DNA of 64,000 nucleotides from Thiomicrospira microaerophila (GTDB lineage: Bacteria; Pseudomonadota; Gammaproteobacteria; Thiomicrospirales; Thiomicrospiraceae). The DNA lies in NCBI RefSeq assembly GCF_000934765.1, contig NZ_JYNN01000002.1, positions 24,001 to 88,000 on the forward strand, written 5' to 3'. The notes under the pieces were generated by a model. It was not told the origin of the DNA and ran no database searches. It worked only from the letters and a program-made list of their open reading frames with translations. Position 1 is the stretch's first letter. Every line of letters starts with the position of its first letter. Below, piece after piece: positions 10,891-19,879 of this stretch. Position numbers and translations under genes: made by a program.

Positions 10891-11221
10891 ATGTTGCTTT
10901 TAATTCTATCCATAATAACTAGACGAGTCAATTATTTTGACCACAATTAGCAGGTTTTCAATGCGCTTTTGCGTGAGGCAATAATAAATAGGCAATGGCA
11001 TAGCACTCGAACCGTCAAGGCGGTGAGGCAACATTTGATTTAACAGTATACGTGCTCGAAATCTAATTTTGCGTGCTAAACACGTAGAAAGCACGTAAAA
11101 AGTTTTGAGTTTGTATGAAATCAAATGAGACGCAGTGAAACAACGTGATAGCGAAAAGCCCCTATTTACAAGGGTTTTCAAAGATCTTATGAGCTTTATG
11201 AAAGCTCGTGAAGCAGGAATT

Positions 11222-11298
11222 TGGTGGCTACACCGGGATTCGAACCTGGGACCCCATCATTATGAGTGATGTGCTCTAACCAACTGAGCTATGTAGCC
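11222..11298 (-). tRNA. tRNA-Met (CAT), elongator type
   Basis: Reverse-complement cloverleaf of 77 nt starting GGCTACATAGCTCAGTTGG, with anticodon loop CTCATAA (anticodon CAT), T-loop GGTTCGAATCC and encoded CCA end. The acceptor stem GGCTACA/TGTAGCC is perfect. The sequence is very close to the E. coli elongator methionine tRNA, as recalled. Its last 14 bases are repeated at 9743-9756. The stretch 10891-11221 between it and the Abi_2 RNA has no convincing protein gene. Confidence 0.95.
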
Positions 11299-11395
11299 AA
11301 AGATGGCGGTATTATAGTTAATTAAATCTTTGTGTCAAGTTTTTTGCTTAAAATTTCTATGAAGTATCAGGGTTAATAGTAACCAGGCCTGGTTG

Positions 11396-11638
11396 TTATT
11401 CTTTTTTGTCGGCGAGCTTTCTTAGGTTGTCGTTTATTTTAAATAGCACGATGAGCAGCTCGCACCAGATTCTGACGCCGAGGGCACCAAATAGGATAAT
11501 CATTAGGCCAAAGAAAAAGTTTTGTGCAATCATGGTGCCGATACCGGATAGCACGACGCCGGTTAATAGTAGCCAGTAGACGGCGGTGATGATTTTGGGT
11601 GTGAGCATGGCATCGAAAAAGAAGATGGATTTAAACAT
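11396..11638 (-). CDS. DUF4282-type small membrane protein
   Basis: 80 residues with two hydrophobic helices (about residues 15-38 and 40-65), beginning MFKSIFFFDAMLTPKIITAVYW, the pattern of DUF4282 proteins. The function is unknown. The start overlaps the end of the upstream transporter gene by eight bases, so the two are probably cotranslated. A full AACCAGGCCTGGTT copy (11381-11394) sits immediately after the stop codon. Confidence 0.75.
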   Translation of the reverse strand: MFKSIFFFDAMLTPKIITAVYWLLLTGVVLSGIGTMIAQNFFFGLMIILFGALGVRIWCELLIVLFKINDNLRKLADKKE

Positions 11639-12557
11639 GGGGTTTGTCCTTGTTGGGTTGTTGGCGTTTGATCGTCAGTATGCTAACCCCTATCATGACG
11701 AAAATAAAGCCAAATAGATGCGATAGGGTAAAGGGTTCGGCAAGAATCCAGACGGCAAGCCCGACGGTAAATAGCGGGCCAAGGCTGCCGATGATGCCAG
11801 TTTGTGCTGGGCCAAGTCGTGCGATGGCTTCGGATATCATGAAGCTGGGGATGACGGTGCTGAAGAGGGCGAGTAAGAAAGTCCATAGCAGTATGTCGGC
11901 ATTGAGATTGAAGTTGTTGAGATCAAGGGTGATGCCAAAGTAGATAATAACCCAGAGGCAGGCGGCGAGCATCGCCCAGCTGGTGAACCATAGGCTGCCG
12001 ACTTGGGCAATGATGTGGCGGCTAAAAAGTACATAAAATGCAAAGCTAAACGCGGCTAGGGCGACTAGCAGGGTGCCGAGGGCAACGCCTTCGCCGCCAA
12101 AGCGGGCTTCTTGGGCGTAGATGAGCCAGATGCCGATGTAGGAAAAAGCGAGTGCAAAAATGATTTTTCGGGTTAGGGGTTGTTTGAAGAACAGGGCGCC
12201 GAGTATCGCTACCATAATCGGGTAGGTGAAGAGTGTAAGGCGTTCGAGTTGGGCGGAAATAAGCTCTAGCCCGAGCAGGTCTAGCCATGAGGATAAGAAG
12301 TAGCCGATAAAGCCGAGTGCGATGAGTTTTAGCCAAAGGCTGAGGGGTTGTTGGCGGCCTTTGGTGGGGTTTTTGTGCCAGAGCCACCAGGCGATGAGCG
12401 CATACACAGGCAGTGCAAAGCTCATGCGCAATAGCATCACGCTGTCGGCATCGGAGCCGGCGTTGTAGGCGAGTTTGATAAATATGGATTTCACTGAAAA
12501 AAGCAGTGTCCCGAATACGGCTAATAAGAAACCTATCCAAAAGTGTTGGCGTGTCAA
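11631..12557 (-). CDS. EamA/DMT-superfamily transporter
   Basis: 308 residues with ten hydrophobic segments arranged as two EamA repeats. The second repeat contains ARLGPAQTGIIGSLGPLFT, characteristic of the drug/metabolite transporter superfamily. It lies in the inner membrane; members export amino acids, nucleosides or other small metabolites, and the substrate cannot be predicted here. The first gene of a two-gene minus-strand unit with the DUF4282 protein. The upstream gap contains an inverted-repeat element. Confidence 0.88.
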   Translation of the reverse strand: MTRQHFWIGFLLAVFGTLLFSVKSIFIKLAYNAGSDADSVMLLRMSFALPVYALIAWWLWHKNPTKGRQQPLSLWLKLIALGFIGYFLSSWLDLLGLELISAQLERLTLFTYPIMVAILGALFFKQPLTRKIIFALAFSYIGIWLIYAQEARFGGEGVALGTLLVALAAFSFAFYVLFSRHIIAQVGSLWFTSWAMLAACLWVIIYFGITLDLNNFNLNADILLWTFLLALFSTVIPSFMISEAIARLGPAQTGIIGSLGPLFTVGLAVWILAEPFTLSHLFGFIFVMIGVSILTIKRQQPNKDKPHV

Positions 12558-12587
12558 GCTGGTGTCTCGCTTAAAAGGGGCTATTTT

Positions 12588-12751
12588 AACCCGGATGTTT
12601 CATAAAGTTCACGCGCCCTCGCTTGTCTATTGATTCCCCAGCACGTTTTTCTCAGTCGGCTGTATGAATAACTACAGCGCTCCTTCGAAAAAAGCACTGG
12701 GAAACCAATATCCTGCGCGATCATCACGCGAATTTATGAAACATCAGGGTT
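12588..12751. mobile_element. 164-bp MITE-like element with 19-bp inverted ends
   Basis: AACCCGGATGTTTCATAAA (12588-12606) and TTTATGAAACATCAGGGTT (12733-12751) are inverted repeats with one mismatch. The interior has no ORF. A related half-end, TATGAAGTATCAGGGTTAA, occurs near 11359-11377 beside tRNA-Met, suggesting a family. The rest of 12558-12871 presumably carries the divergent promoters of the transporter and decarboxylase genes. Confidence 0.6.
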
Positions 12752-12871
12752 AAGAGCTTAGGTTTTTTATTGGCTCTATAGCAAAACTTTCATTTAATTT
12801 AGACTTGTGTTTTGTATAATGCAGGTTCTTAAAAGTATTTTTTTCACGCGGTAACAAGGAAGCGCTGGCAT

Positions 12872-15115
12872 ATGAAATTTCGTTTTCCCGTCGTCATTAT
12901 TGATGAAGATTTTCGTTCTGAAAACGCCTCAGGGTTGGGTGTTCGTGCATTGGCCGAAGCCATTGAAAAAGAAGGCTTAGAAACTCTGGGGGTAACCAGT
13001 TTTGGTGATACGGCGATGATTGCGCAGCAGCAAAACCGTGCATCTTGTTTTATTCTGTCGATTGATGATGATGAGTTTGCCGTTGAGGATCTGAAAGACG
13101 ATGCGATCGCAAAATTGCGTTTGTTTGTCGGCGAGATTCGTCATCGCAATGCGGATATTCCGATTTTCTTGTATGGTGAGACACGCACTTCACGCCATAT
13201 TCCGAATGATGTATTAAAAGAGCTGCATGGCTTTATTCATATGTTTGAGGATACGCCGGAGTTTGTGGCGCGCCATATTATCCGTGAAGCCCGTGTGTAT
13301 CTTGAAGGACTGCCACCGCCCTTTTTCCGCGCATTAACCGCTTATGCCGCCGATGGCTCATATTCTTGGCATTGTCCAGGGCATTCAGGTGGTGTGGCGT
13401 TTTTGAAAAGTCCGGTAGGGCAGATGTTTCATCAGTTTTTCGGCGAAAATATGTTACGCGCCGATGTGTGTAATGCGGTGGATGAGCTGGGGCAGTTGTT
13501 AGACCACACGGGCGCGGTAGCCGCATCGGAGCATAATGCGGCGCGAATTTTTGGTGCGGATCATTTGTTTTTTGTGACCAACGGAACATCAACCTCAAAT
13601 AAAATCGTTTGGCATGCGAATGTCGCGGATGATGATATTGTGGTAGTGGATCGTAATTGTCATAAGTCGGTATTGCATTCGATTATTATGACGGGTGCGG
13701 TGCCGGTATTTTTGATGCCAACCCGTAACCACTTTGGCATTATTGGGCCGATTCCTAAATCTGAGTTTGATCCTGCGATGATTCGTCAGAAGATTAAGGC
13801 GAATCCGTTAGTAAAAGATGTGAATGCGAAGCCGCAAATGTTGACAATTACCCAGAGCACTTATGACGGTATTTTGTATAACGTTGATACGATCAAGAAA
13901 ATGTTGGGTGAGTCGATTGAGAACTTGCATTTTGACGAGGCCTGGTTGCCCCATGCCACCTTCCATGAGTTTTATAAAGGGATGCATGCGATTGGGCGTG
14001 ATACCAATCGTTCGGAAGGGCCGATGGTGTATGCGTGTCAGTCAACTCATAAGTTGTTAGCGGGTTTGAGTCAGGCGAGCCAAATTTTGGTTCAGGAGTC
14101 TGATAAGCGAGTGTTGGATCGTGGACGTTTTAACGAAGCTTATTTAATGCATGTATCGACCAGCCCACAGTATTCAATTATTGCCAGTTGTGACGTGGCC
14201 GCCGCGATGATGGAGCCCCCAGGCGGGCCCTCGTTGGTGGAGGAGTCGATTGCGGAAGCATTGGATTTCCGTCGTGCGATGCGCAAGGTGGATGAAGAGT
14301 TTGGTGATTCATGGTGGTTTAAGGTTTGGGGGCCGGATGAATTAGCGGAAGAGGGCATTGGTGAGCGCGATGATTGGATGCTGCGTGCGGATGATGATTG
14401 GCATGGTTTTGATAATGTGGTCAACAACTTCAATATGCTGGATCCGATTAAGGCGACAATTATTACCCCAGGCCTGGCGGTCAATGGTAACTTCTCTGAT
14501 AACGGAATACCGGCAGCGATTGTGACCCGTTATTTGTCAGAGCATGGGGTTATTGTTGAAAAAACCGGGCTTTATTCTTTCTTTATTATGTTCACGATTG
14601 GGATTACCAAAGGCCGCTGGAATACCTTGGTGACCGCCTTGCAGCAATTTAAAGACGATTATGATCGTAATATGCCGTTATGGCGCGTTTTACCAAAGTT
14701 TATTGCTAAGTACCCGCGTTATGAAAAAATTGGTCTGAAAGACTTGTGTGATGCGATTCATGGTATGTATCGTGAAAACAATGTCGCGCGTTTAACCACT
14801 GAAATGTACACCTCGCACATGGAGCCGGCGATGAAGCCAGCGGATGCTTATGCGATGATGGTGCACAATAAGATTGAGCGTGTTGAAATTGATGATTTAG
14901 AAGGGCGTATTACTTCGGTGTTGCTGACCCCTTATCCACCGGGTATTCCGTTGCTGATCCCAGGTGAGCGGGTGAATAAGAAGATTTTAGATTATTTGCG
15001 TTTTGCTCAAGCCTTTAACCAAAAGTTTCCTGGTTTTGAAACCGATGTGCATGGTTTGGTGCAAGAGGAAAAGGATGGCAAGTTGGTTTATTCGATGGAT
15101 TGCGTGAAGGTTTAA
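12872..15115 (+). CDS. Orn/Lys/Arg decarboxylase, group I (PLP-dependent)
   Basis: 747-residue fold-type I decarboxylase releasing CO2 from a basic amino acid to give a polyamine such as cadaverine, putrescine or agmatine. The order is an N-terminal wing (response-regulator-like, residues 1-130), a large PLP domain with SYSWHCPGHSGG and TNGTSTSNK, the pyridoxal lysine in STHKLL near residue 390, and a C-terminal domain with LTPYPPGIPLLIPGE. The length and DEDF start resemble the constitutive proteobacterial lysine/arginine enzymes more than a biosynthetic SpeA. The substrate is uncertain. The start ATG 12872 follows AAGGAAGCG. No antiporter gene adjoins it. Confidence 0.9.
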   Translation: MKFRFPVVIIDEDFRSENASGLGVRALAEAIEKEGLETLGVTSFGDTAMIAQQQNRASCFILSIDDDEFAVEDLKDDAIAKLRLFVGEIRHRNADIPIFLYGETRTSRHIPNDVLKELHGFIHMFEDTPEFVARHIIREARVYLEGLPPPFFRALTAYAADGSYSWHCPGHSGGVAFLKSPVGQMFHQFFGENMLRADVCNAVDELGQLLDHTGAVAASEHNAARIFGADHLFFVTNGTSTSNKIVWHANVADDDIVVVDRNCHKSVLHSIIMTGAVPVFLMPTRNHFGIIGPIPKSEFDPAMIRQKIKANPLVKDVNAKPQMLTITQSTYDGILYNVDTIKKMLGESIENLHFDEAWLPHATFHEFYKGMHAIGRDTNRSEGPMVYACQSTHKLLAGLSQASQILVQESDKRVLDRGRFNEAYLMHVSTSPQYSIIASCDVAAAMMEPPGGPSLVEESIAEALDFRRAMRKVDEEFGDSWWFKVWGPDELAEEGIGERDDWMLRADDDWHGFDNVVNNFNMLDPIKATIITPGLAVNGNFSDNGIPAAIVTRYLSEHGVIVEKTGLYSFFIMFTIGITKGRWNTLVTALQQFKDDYDRNMPLWRVLPKFIAKYPRYEKIGLKDLCDAIHGMYRENNVARLTTEMYTSHMEPAMKPADAYAMMVHNKIERVEIDDLEGRITSVLLTPYPPGIPLLIPGERVNKKILDYLRFAQAFNQKFPGFETDVHGLVQEEKDGKLVYSMDCVKV

Positions 15116-15133
15116 CGCTTTACACGCTTGGTT

Positions 15134-15158
15134 AAAGCCCGCAGTTGCGGGCTTTTTT
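15134..15158 (+). terminator. intrinsic terminator after the decarboxylase
   Basis: AAAGCCCGC (15134-15142), four-base loop AGTT, GCGGGCTTT (15147-15155), then further Ts. A strong + strand terminator. Confidence 0.92.
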
Positions 15159-15230
15159 CTGTCACTTTAAAACGCGGGCTCGGTGATTCGCGGTTTTTAC
15201 TCAATTAATTGGGTTATCAGGAGTAAAATT

Positions 15231-16661
15231 TTGGCATTATTTAAAACAGGTTCGATGATGCTCAATTTTAAGTTTAAGCTGATTGCTTTGTCCTTGGTGT
15301 TTGGTCTGCTGCTGGTGATGGGCACGGTGACCACCAATCATATTATGCTTAAAAACAGCTTGATTGAGTATGTGGATCAGCGCGATCAACAGCATCTAAA
15401 GCGGATTAAAAACAATATCCAGTTTGTTCTTGAAGAAAAGGAGCAGACTGATATGAGTATGATCGATGTGGTGACCTGGAAAAAAATTGTCACTGTCTCA
15501 ACGCGCGTCGATTTCACCGAAACCTTTGTGCCGGTCGATATGTTCTTGCAGTACCCTTTTTCTGAATTCAAACAGCGACATCCTGATTTAGCTGAGCAAC
15601 GATTAAGCTTGGTGGATACAAATCAGCTTTGTGTTTTTGGGCGGCCAACAGAAGAAAAAACGCTGTATATTCCGATTGAAATTAATAATCAAACGGTTGG
15701 CTATATTGGTTACAGCCACCGTGCGGAGTTAACTGAAGCCATTGATATCCAATTAGCGGAGCGCCAGCGGGTTTTACTGACCGTTGGCGCGATTATCGTG
15801 GTGTTGTTATCGGGCTTGTTGCTCCTGCCGTTTGGTCATTATTTTATCAAGCCGATTGAATCGATTACCGAAGGCATGCGCCAACTAACCTCAGGGCATT
15901 TTGATACCCGATTAGAGGTGAGCCGCCGTGATGAAATTGGTCAGTTGCAACAGGATTTTAATCAGCTGGCGATTAGTCTGGAGAAAAACCTAGAAAGCCG
16001 CAATCAATGGATTGCGGATATTTCCCATGAGTTGCGCACCCCCTTAACCATATTGCGCGGTGATATCGAAGCGCTGCGCGATGGTGTGCGCCCGCTGAAT
16101 AACGATAATTTGGATTTGTTGCACAGCGAGGTATTGCACCTTAACCGCTTGGTGGATGACCTTTACCAAATCACACTGAGCGATGTCGGGGGCTTGCAGT
16201 ACCAAATGGTGCCGTTAGAATTTGGTGTATTGTTAAAGCAGACGCTGGAGCCATATCATTATGTTGCCAGCGAAAAGGGTTTGAAGTTAAAACTGAATTT
16301 GCCGAAAGAGCCGATTAAAGTTTGCGGCGATGCGGATCGTTTGCAGCAGATGGTTACTAACCTGATTAATAACAGTATTGCTTACACGGATGCACCGGGT
16401 CAAGTGAAGGTGTCCTTGTTCAAAACCAATAAACAGCTTAAACTGGTGTTTGAAGATTCATCACCCTCGGTGAGTGATGAGGCACTAGGGCGATTGTTTG
16501 AGCGTTTTTATCGTGCCGAAGCTTCACGCAACCGGCGCTTTGGCGGTGCGGGTATTGGATTAGCGTTAGTGGAGCAGATTGTTCAGGCCCATCAGGGAAC
16601 GATCAGTGCAGATAAAAGTCCGATGGGTGGGCTATTGATTCAAATTGAATTACCTTTATAG
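15231..16661 (+). CDS. sensor histidine kinase (BaeS-like)
   Basis: Membrane histidine kinase: a first helix near LIALSLVFGLLLVMG, a periplasmic loop of about 130 residues, a second helix (VLLTVGAIIVVLLSGLLLLP), then HAMP, the HisKA phosphoacceptor in ISHELRTPLT, and a HATPase domain with NLINNSIAYT and GGAGIGLALV. I chose TTG 15231 because AGGAG lies seven bases before it. ATG 15255/15258 and an upstream GTG 15183 are alternatives. It is followed after 11 bp by its response regulator. The order kinase then regulator and the architecture resemble BaeSR envelope-stress systems; the signal is not known. Confidence 0.9.
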   Translation: MALFKTGSMMLNFKFKLIALSLVFGLLLVMGTVTTNHIMLKNSLIEYVDQRDQQHLKRIKNNIQFVLEEKEQTDMSMIDVVTWKKIVTVSTRVDFTETFVPVDMFLQYPFSEFKQRHPDLAEQRLSLVDTNQLCVFGRPTEEKTLYIPIEINNQTVGYIGYSHRAELTEAIDIQLAERQRVLLTVGAIIVVLLSGLLLLPFGHYFIKPIESITEGMRQLTSGHFDTRLEVSRRDEIGQLQQDFNQLAISLEKNLESRNQWIADISHELRTPLTILRGDIEALRDGVRPLNNDNLDLLHSEVLHLNRLVDDLYQITLSDVGGLQYQMVPLEFGVLLKQTLEPYHYVASEKGLKLKLNLPKEPIKVCGDADRLQQMVTNLINNSIAYTDAPGQVKVSLFKTNKQLKLVFEDSSPSVSDEALGRLFERFYRAEASRNRRFGGAGIGLALVEQIVQAHQGTISADKSPMGGLLIQIELPL

Positions 16662-16672
16662 GAGTGGGCAGG

Positions 16673-17359
16673 ATGAATATTTTAATTATTGAAGACGAAC
16701 AACGCATTGCGGACTTATTGCGCGATTACTTGAAAATGAACGACTATCAGGTTTCTCATTTGAATACCGGTGTGAATGCGGTCGATACGATCAAACAAAT
16801 CCAACCCGACTTGGTACTGTTGGATATTATGTTGCCTGGCGTGGATGGCTTAGAGATCTGTAGACAAGTGCGTAAAACATCCCAGGTTCCAATTATTATG
16901 GTCTCGGCAAGGGTTGAGGAGTTAGATCGCATTTTGGGGCTAGAGATTGGGGCTGATGATTATATTTGTAAGCCCTTTAGCCCACGTGAAGTCGTTGCTC
17001 GCGTTAAAGCGGTGTTACGTCGTCATTATGAGTTGCAAGCGCCAACCGATTGGTTACTCGATGAATCGCGTTCACAAGTGCAGTATCAACAAAAAAGTGT
17101 GGCTTTGACTTCGGTAGAGTTTGCGTTGTTTCATGTGTTGTTTGAACATCCAGGACAAATTTTTTCGCGTAGCCAATTGATGAGTCGTATCTACCATGAT
17201 GGCCGGGTGGTGTCCGATCGCACAGTCGATAGTCATATTAAAAAATTACGCCAAAAACTTCACCAGGCCTGGCCAGACGATGAAGTGATTCACTCCGTTT
17301 ATGGTATTGGCTATAAGTTTGAAATTTTAGACGAAGACGAGCGCCACGCAGACGCTTAG
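16673..17359 (+). CDS. OmpR-family response regulator (BaeR-like)
   Basis: A receiver domain (IIEDEQRIADLL, phosphoacceptor Asp in LVLLDIMLPG, KPFSP lysine) is followed by a winged-helix DNA-binding domain from about residue 125 with VSDRTVDSHIKKLRQKL. ATAGGAG precedes ATG 16673; a GTG at 16664 would add three residues and is less likely. Partner of the kinase immediately upstream. One CCAGGCCTGG palindrome (17263-17272) encodes HQAWP between the recognition helix and the wing, a position that varies in the family. Confidence 0.93.
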   Translation: MNILIIEDEQRIADLLRDYLKMNDYQVSHLNTGVNAVDTIKQIQPDLVLLDIMLPGVDGLEICRQVRKTSQVPIIMVSARVEELDRILGLEIGADDYICKPFSPREVVARVKAVLRRHYELQAPTDWLLDESRSQVQYQQKSVALTSVEFALFHVLFEHPGQIFSRSQLMSRIYHDGRVVSDRTVDSHIKKLRQKLHQAWPDDEVIHSVYGIGYKFEILDEDERHADA

Positions 17360-17374
17360 ACTTATTGTTTGGTT

Positions 17375-18592
17375 TTAATGTATTTCCTGTTGCGCAATAA
17401 TCTGTTGTGCAACATAGCGTGCTTGCGCTAACACGGCGGTGAGTAAATAACCGCCGGTTGGCGCTTCCCAATCGAGCATTTCCCCTATAGCATAACAACC
17501 AGGCCTGGTGATGATTTCACTGGTTTTGTTTAAAGATTCAAACCTTAAACCACCCGCGCTACTAATGGCTTCACTGAGCGGTCGTGCTTGGGTGATGGCT
17601 AATGGATAGGCTTTTAAACGAGCGGCCACGCGTGCGGGTTCTTTTAAAGCGTTATTATCAAGTTGCTCGCGCAACAGATTCAACCTGAGCGAGTCGATCC
17701 CAGCGCGTTTAAAAACGTTCGATAGCGACAGTTTGCCTTGGGGTTTGGCTAGTTTTTGTTCAAGCCTTGAGTGGCTGACATCAGGTAATAAATCCAGCTC
17801 CGCGTCTACCTTGCCATCCGCAATCAGGCTATCACGAATCAAGCGTGATGCTTGGTATATTAAACTGCCTTCAACACCCTGTTTCGTGATTAATAACTCG
17901 CCTTTTTGTAACCAGGCCTGGTTGTGTTTATCGGTGATTTTTAACGCCACAGATTTTAGCGGTTGTCCCGCGCACTTAGCTTGAAAGATAGCCGACCAGT
18001 TGATTTCAAAGCCACCGTTGGCGGCTAAAAAAGGCGCGAGGTGTGATGGTTCAAACGCCTGTGTCCATTCGCCTGTTGAGCCAAGGTGCGGCCAGCTTGC
18101 GCCGCCAAGTGCGAGGAGGGTGATATCAGCCTGGCACTGAACAACGGATGAAGGGGTCTGAAAACGCAAGGCACCTGTGTCTGACCAGCCGGTCCAGCGA
18201 TGACGCATAGCAAACTGAACGCCCTGAGCACGTAAGCGCTTTAGCCAGGCGCGCAGTAGCGGCGCGGCCTTCATGTCTTCAGGATAAACACGCCCTGAAC
18301 TGCCAACGAAAGTTTGGATTCCAAAGCTTTCGACCCAATCTCGCACGGCTTGAGGTGGAAAGGCGCGAATCCAAGGTTCAATCTCGGTTTGGCGCTCGCC
18401 ATAAGCACAGATAAATTCATCCAGCGGTTTGCTGTGGGTGATATTGAGACCACCGCGCCCAGCTTGCAAAAATTTACGCCCAACCGAGGGCATTGCATCA
18501 TACAACGTGACAACCCGACCAGGTTGAGCCGATAAGCGTTCTGCGGCCATGAGTCCACCCGGGCCGCCACCAATAATGGCAATCTGTTTCAT
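17375..18592 (-). CDS. HI0933-like flavoprotein (TIGR03862 type)
   Basis: 405-residue FAD-dependent oxidoreductase. It starts with the dinucleotide-binding IAIIGGGPGGLMAAERL, followed by VGRKFLQAGRGGLNITHS, the hallmark of the HI0933/YhiN flavoproteins. It ends with GCYAIGEMLDWEAPTGGYLL, where FAD is bound again. The substrate is unknown for the family. It is convergent with the response regulator, 15 bp apart. Two CCAGGCCTGG copies lie in it (17499, 17912), encoding TRPG and NQAW. Confidence 0.9.
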   Translation of the reverse strand: MKQIAIIGGGPGGLMAAERLSAQPGRVVTLYDAMPSVGRKFLQAGRGGLNITHSKPLDEFICAYGERQTEIEPWIRAFPPQAVRDWVESFGIQTFVGSSGRVYPEDMKAAPLLRAWLKRLRAQGVQFAMRHRWTGWSDTGALRFQTPSSVVQCQADITLLALGGASWPHLGSTGEWTQAFEPSHLAPFLAANGGFEINWSAIFQAKCAGQPLKSVALKITDKHNQAWLQKGELLITKQGVEGSLIYQASRLIRDSLIADGKVDAELDLLPDVSHSRLEQKLAKPQGKLSLSNVFKRAGIDSLRLNLLREQLDNNALKEPARVAARLKAYPLAITQARPLSEAISSAGGLRFESLNKTSEIITRPGCYAIGEMLDWEAPTGGYLLTAVLAQARYVAQQIIAQQEIH

Positions 18593-18646
18593 TTTTGATT
18601 GATCTCGATAATTTTTGACATTATTCGCAATGACAAGCTAACTCAG

Positions 18647-18735
18647 GTCATTGCGAGGAGCGAAGCGACGCGGCAATCTCTCAAGGGCGCGCACAGTCTG
18701 CAAGAGATTGCCACGGCCGTCGGCCTCGCAATGAC
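18647..18735. repeat. 89-bp GTCATTGCGAGG palindromic repeat, copy 1
   Basis: Starts GTCATTGCGAGGAGCGAAGC and ends in CCTCGCAATGAC. The internal arms GCGGCAATCTCT and AGAGATTGCC also pair, so the whole element folds into one long hairpin. Related copies are at 25232, 42915 and 56154, all intergenic. No coding capacity. Confidence 0.8.
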
Positions 18736-18805
18736 TGATTTTTTTATCTGGTCGCTGGCGGCAATCCTTAGTAGACTGTGCGGTAAGGTTTGAGTTGTTT
18801 ATCGG

Positions 18806-19852
18806 CTAGTCAACGGCATTCCCTAAGTCTAGGCCTTTTAGTTCGCGATAGATGTGGCGTGCATTGCCGGCATAGGTTTGCGCATAGACTTCGCGATGGC
18901 TAAACTGCGATTGGTCGATATTTTCGGCATCGCGCAAATCACCGCCGCGATCAATAATCGCCTGCACCTCTTTATGCATCCACTTTAAGTAATCATAGGT
19001 GTCACGCTTGACGGTTGCCATGTCGGTTGGCACGCCATGTCCGGGCACAATAATCGTGCCTTTGGGGGTGAAGTCCATCCAGCGCTCAAAGGTTTTTACC
19101 CAGGCCTGGGTGTCGGTATAGCTAAACAGCGCTAGCATACGGCTTTCATACGCATTGTCGCCGGGGAAGATAACATTGCGCGATGGAATGTAAACGGTGG
19201 TTGAGCCTGGTGTGTGACCCTTGCCAAAGTAAAGCAGTTGAACGGTTTCACCCCCGCCAACATCAATTTCCATCTTGTCATCAAAGGTGGTGTAGTGTTC
19301 AGAAATATCATAGGCGGGTGCGGTAAGTTGGTGTCCAACGGCATTTGACCAGCGCTGTTTGATTTCGTTCCAGCTAGCACTAAAGTCGGCATGGGCTTGG
19401 CGGTTTGAATAGAAGTTACGCACGCCCATGTCATACCAGTAGCTTGCGCCCAAGTGGGCATGACCTTGGTGGTTTTCAACCGCCACCCATTTAACCGGTT
19501 TGTTGGTGTAAAGTTTGATGCGCTCATGCAGCGCTTTTGCCAGTGCGGGGTTGGCACCCCCATTAAATACAAACACGCCATCTTCAAAAATAATAAAACT
19601 GAGGTTGTTGTTTAAACCATAGTTACTGGGGTTGTGCCAAATCATGCTGCCTACGACGGTATAGACGCCATTGGTGACCTTGACCTCTTGGGGGATATGG
19701 GCGCGAGGGCCTAAATAACCCGCTTGGCGTTCAGCGCGTTCTAATTCGCCAATATAGTGTTGTAGTGCGCGCGCAAGTGGATCTTGGCTAGCTAGTGCAG
19801 CACCAGAGCCGAATAACGCGGCACCACCGAGTAAAAATTGTCTTCTTTTCAT
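18806..19852 (-). CDS. exported MBL-fold metallohydrolase-like protein with degenerate first metal motif
   Basis: 348 residues with an N-terminal twin-Arg/Sec-like leader (MKRRQFLLGGAALFGSGAALA), so probably periplasmic. The metallo-beta-lactamase fold is supported by GKGHTPGSTTVYIP (metal His), VIFPGDNAYESR (bridging Asp) and VPGHG (last His). The first motif, normally HxHxDH, reads HQGHAH and lacks the Asp, so metal binding at one site may differ. Similar proteins occur in sulfur and quinoprotein contexts, but I do not recognise a specific one. It follows the TetR gene after 27 bp in the same direction and is probably under its control. Confidence 0.75.
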   Translation of the reverse strand: MKRRQFLLGGAALFGSGAALASQDPLARALQHYIGELERAERQAGYLGPRAHIPQEVKVTNGVYTVVGSMIWHNPSNYGLNNNLSFIIFEDGVFVFNGGANPALAKALHERIKLYTNKPVKWVAVENHQGHAHLGASYWYDMGVRNFYSNRQAHADFSASWNEIKQRWSNAVGHQLTAPAYDISEHYTTFDDKMEIDVGGGETVQLLYFGKGHTPGSTTVYIPSRNVIFPGDNAYESRMLALFSYTDTQAWVKTFERWMDFTPKGTIIVPGHGVPTDMATVKRDTYDYLKWMHKEVQAIIDRGGDLRDAENIDQSQFSHREVYAQTYAGNARHIYRELKGLDLGNAVD

Positions 19853-19879
19853 GGTATCTTCCTTTTATTGTTATTAATA

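Noticed and set aside
10906-11181. 91-codon minus-strand frame between tRNA-Met and the Abi_2 gene
   Set aside because: Odd composition, no ribosome site and no recognisable family; overlaps the likely RNA region. Kept as non-coding.
12046-12540. 164-codon frame inside the EamA transporter
   Set aside because: Arginine/histidine-rich frame-shifted shadow of a clear membrane protein gene on the same strand.
18599-18793. 64-codon frame over the 18647 repeat
   Set aside because: It is made almost entirely of the palindromic repeat.
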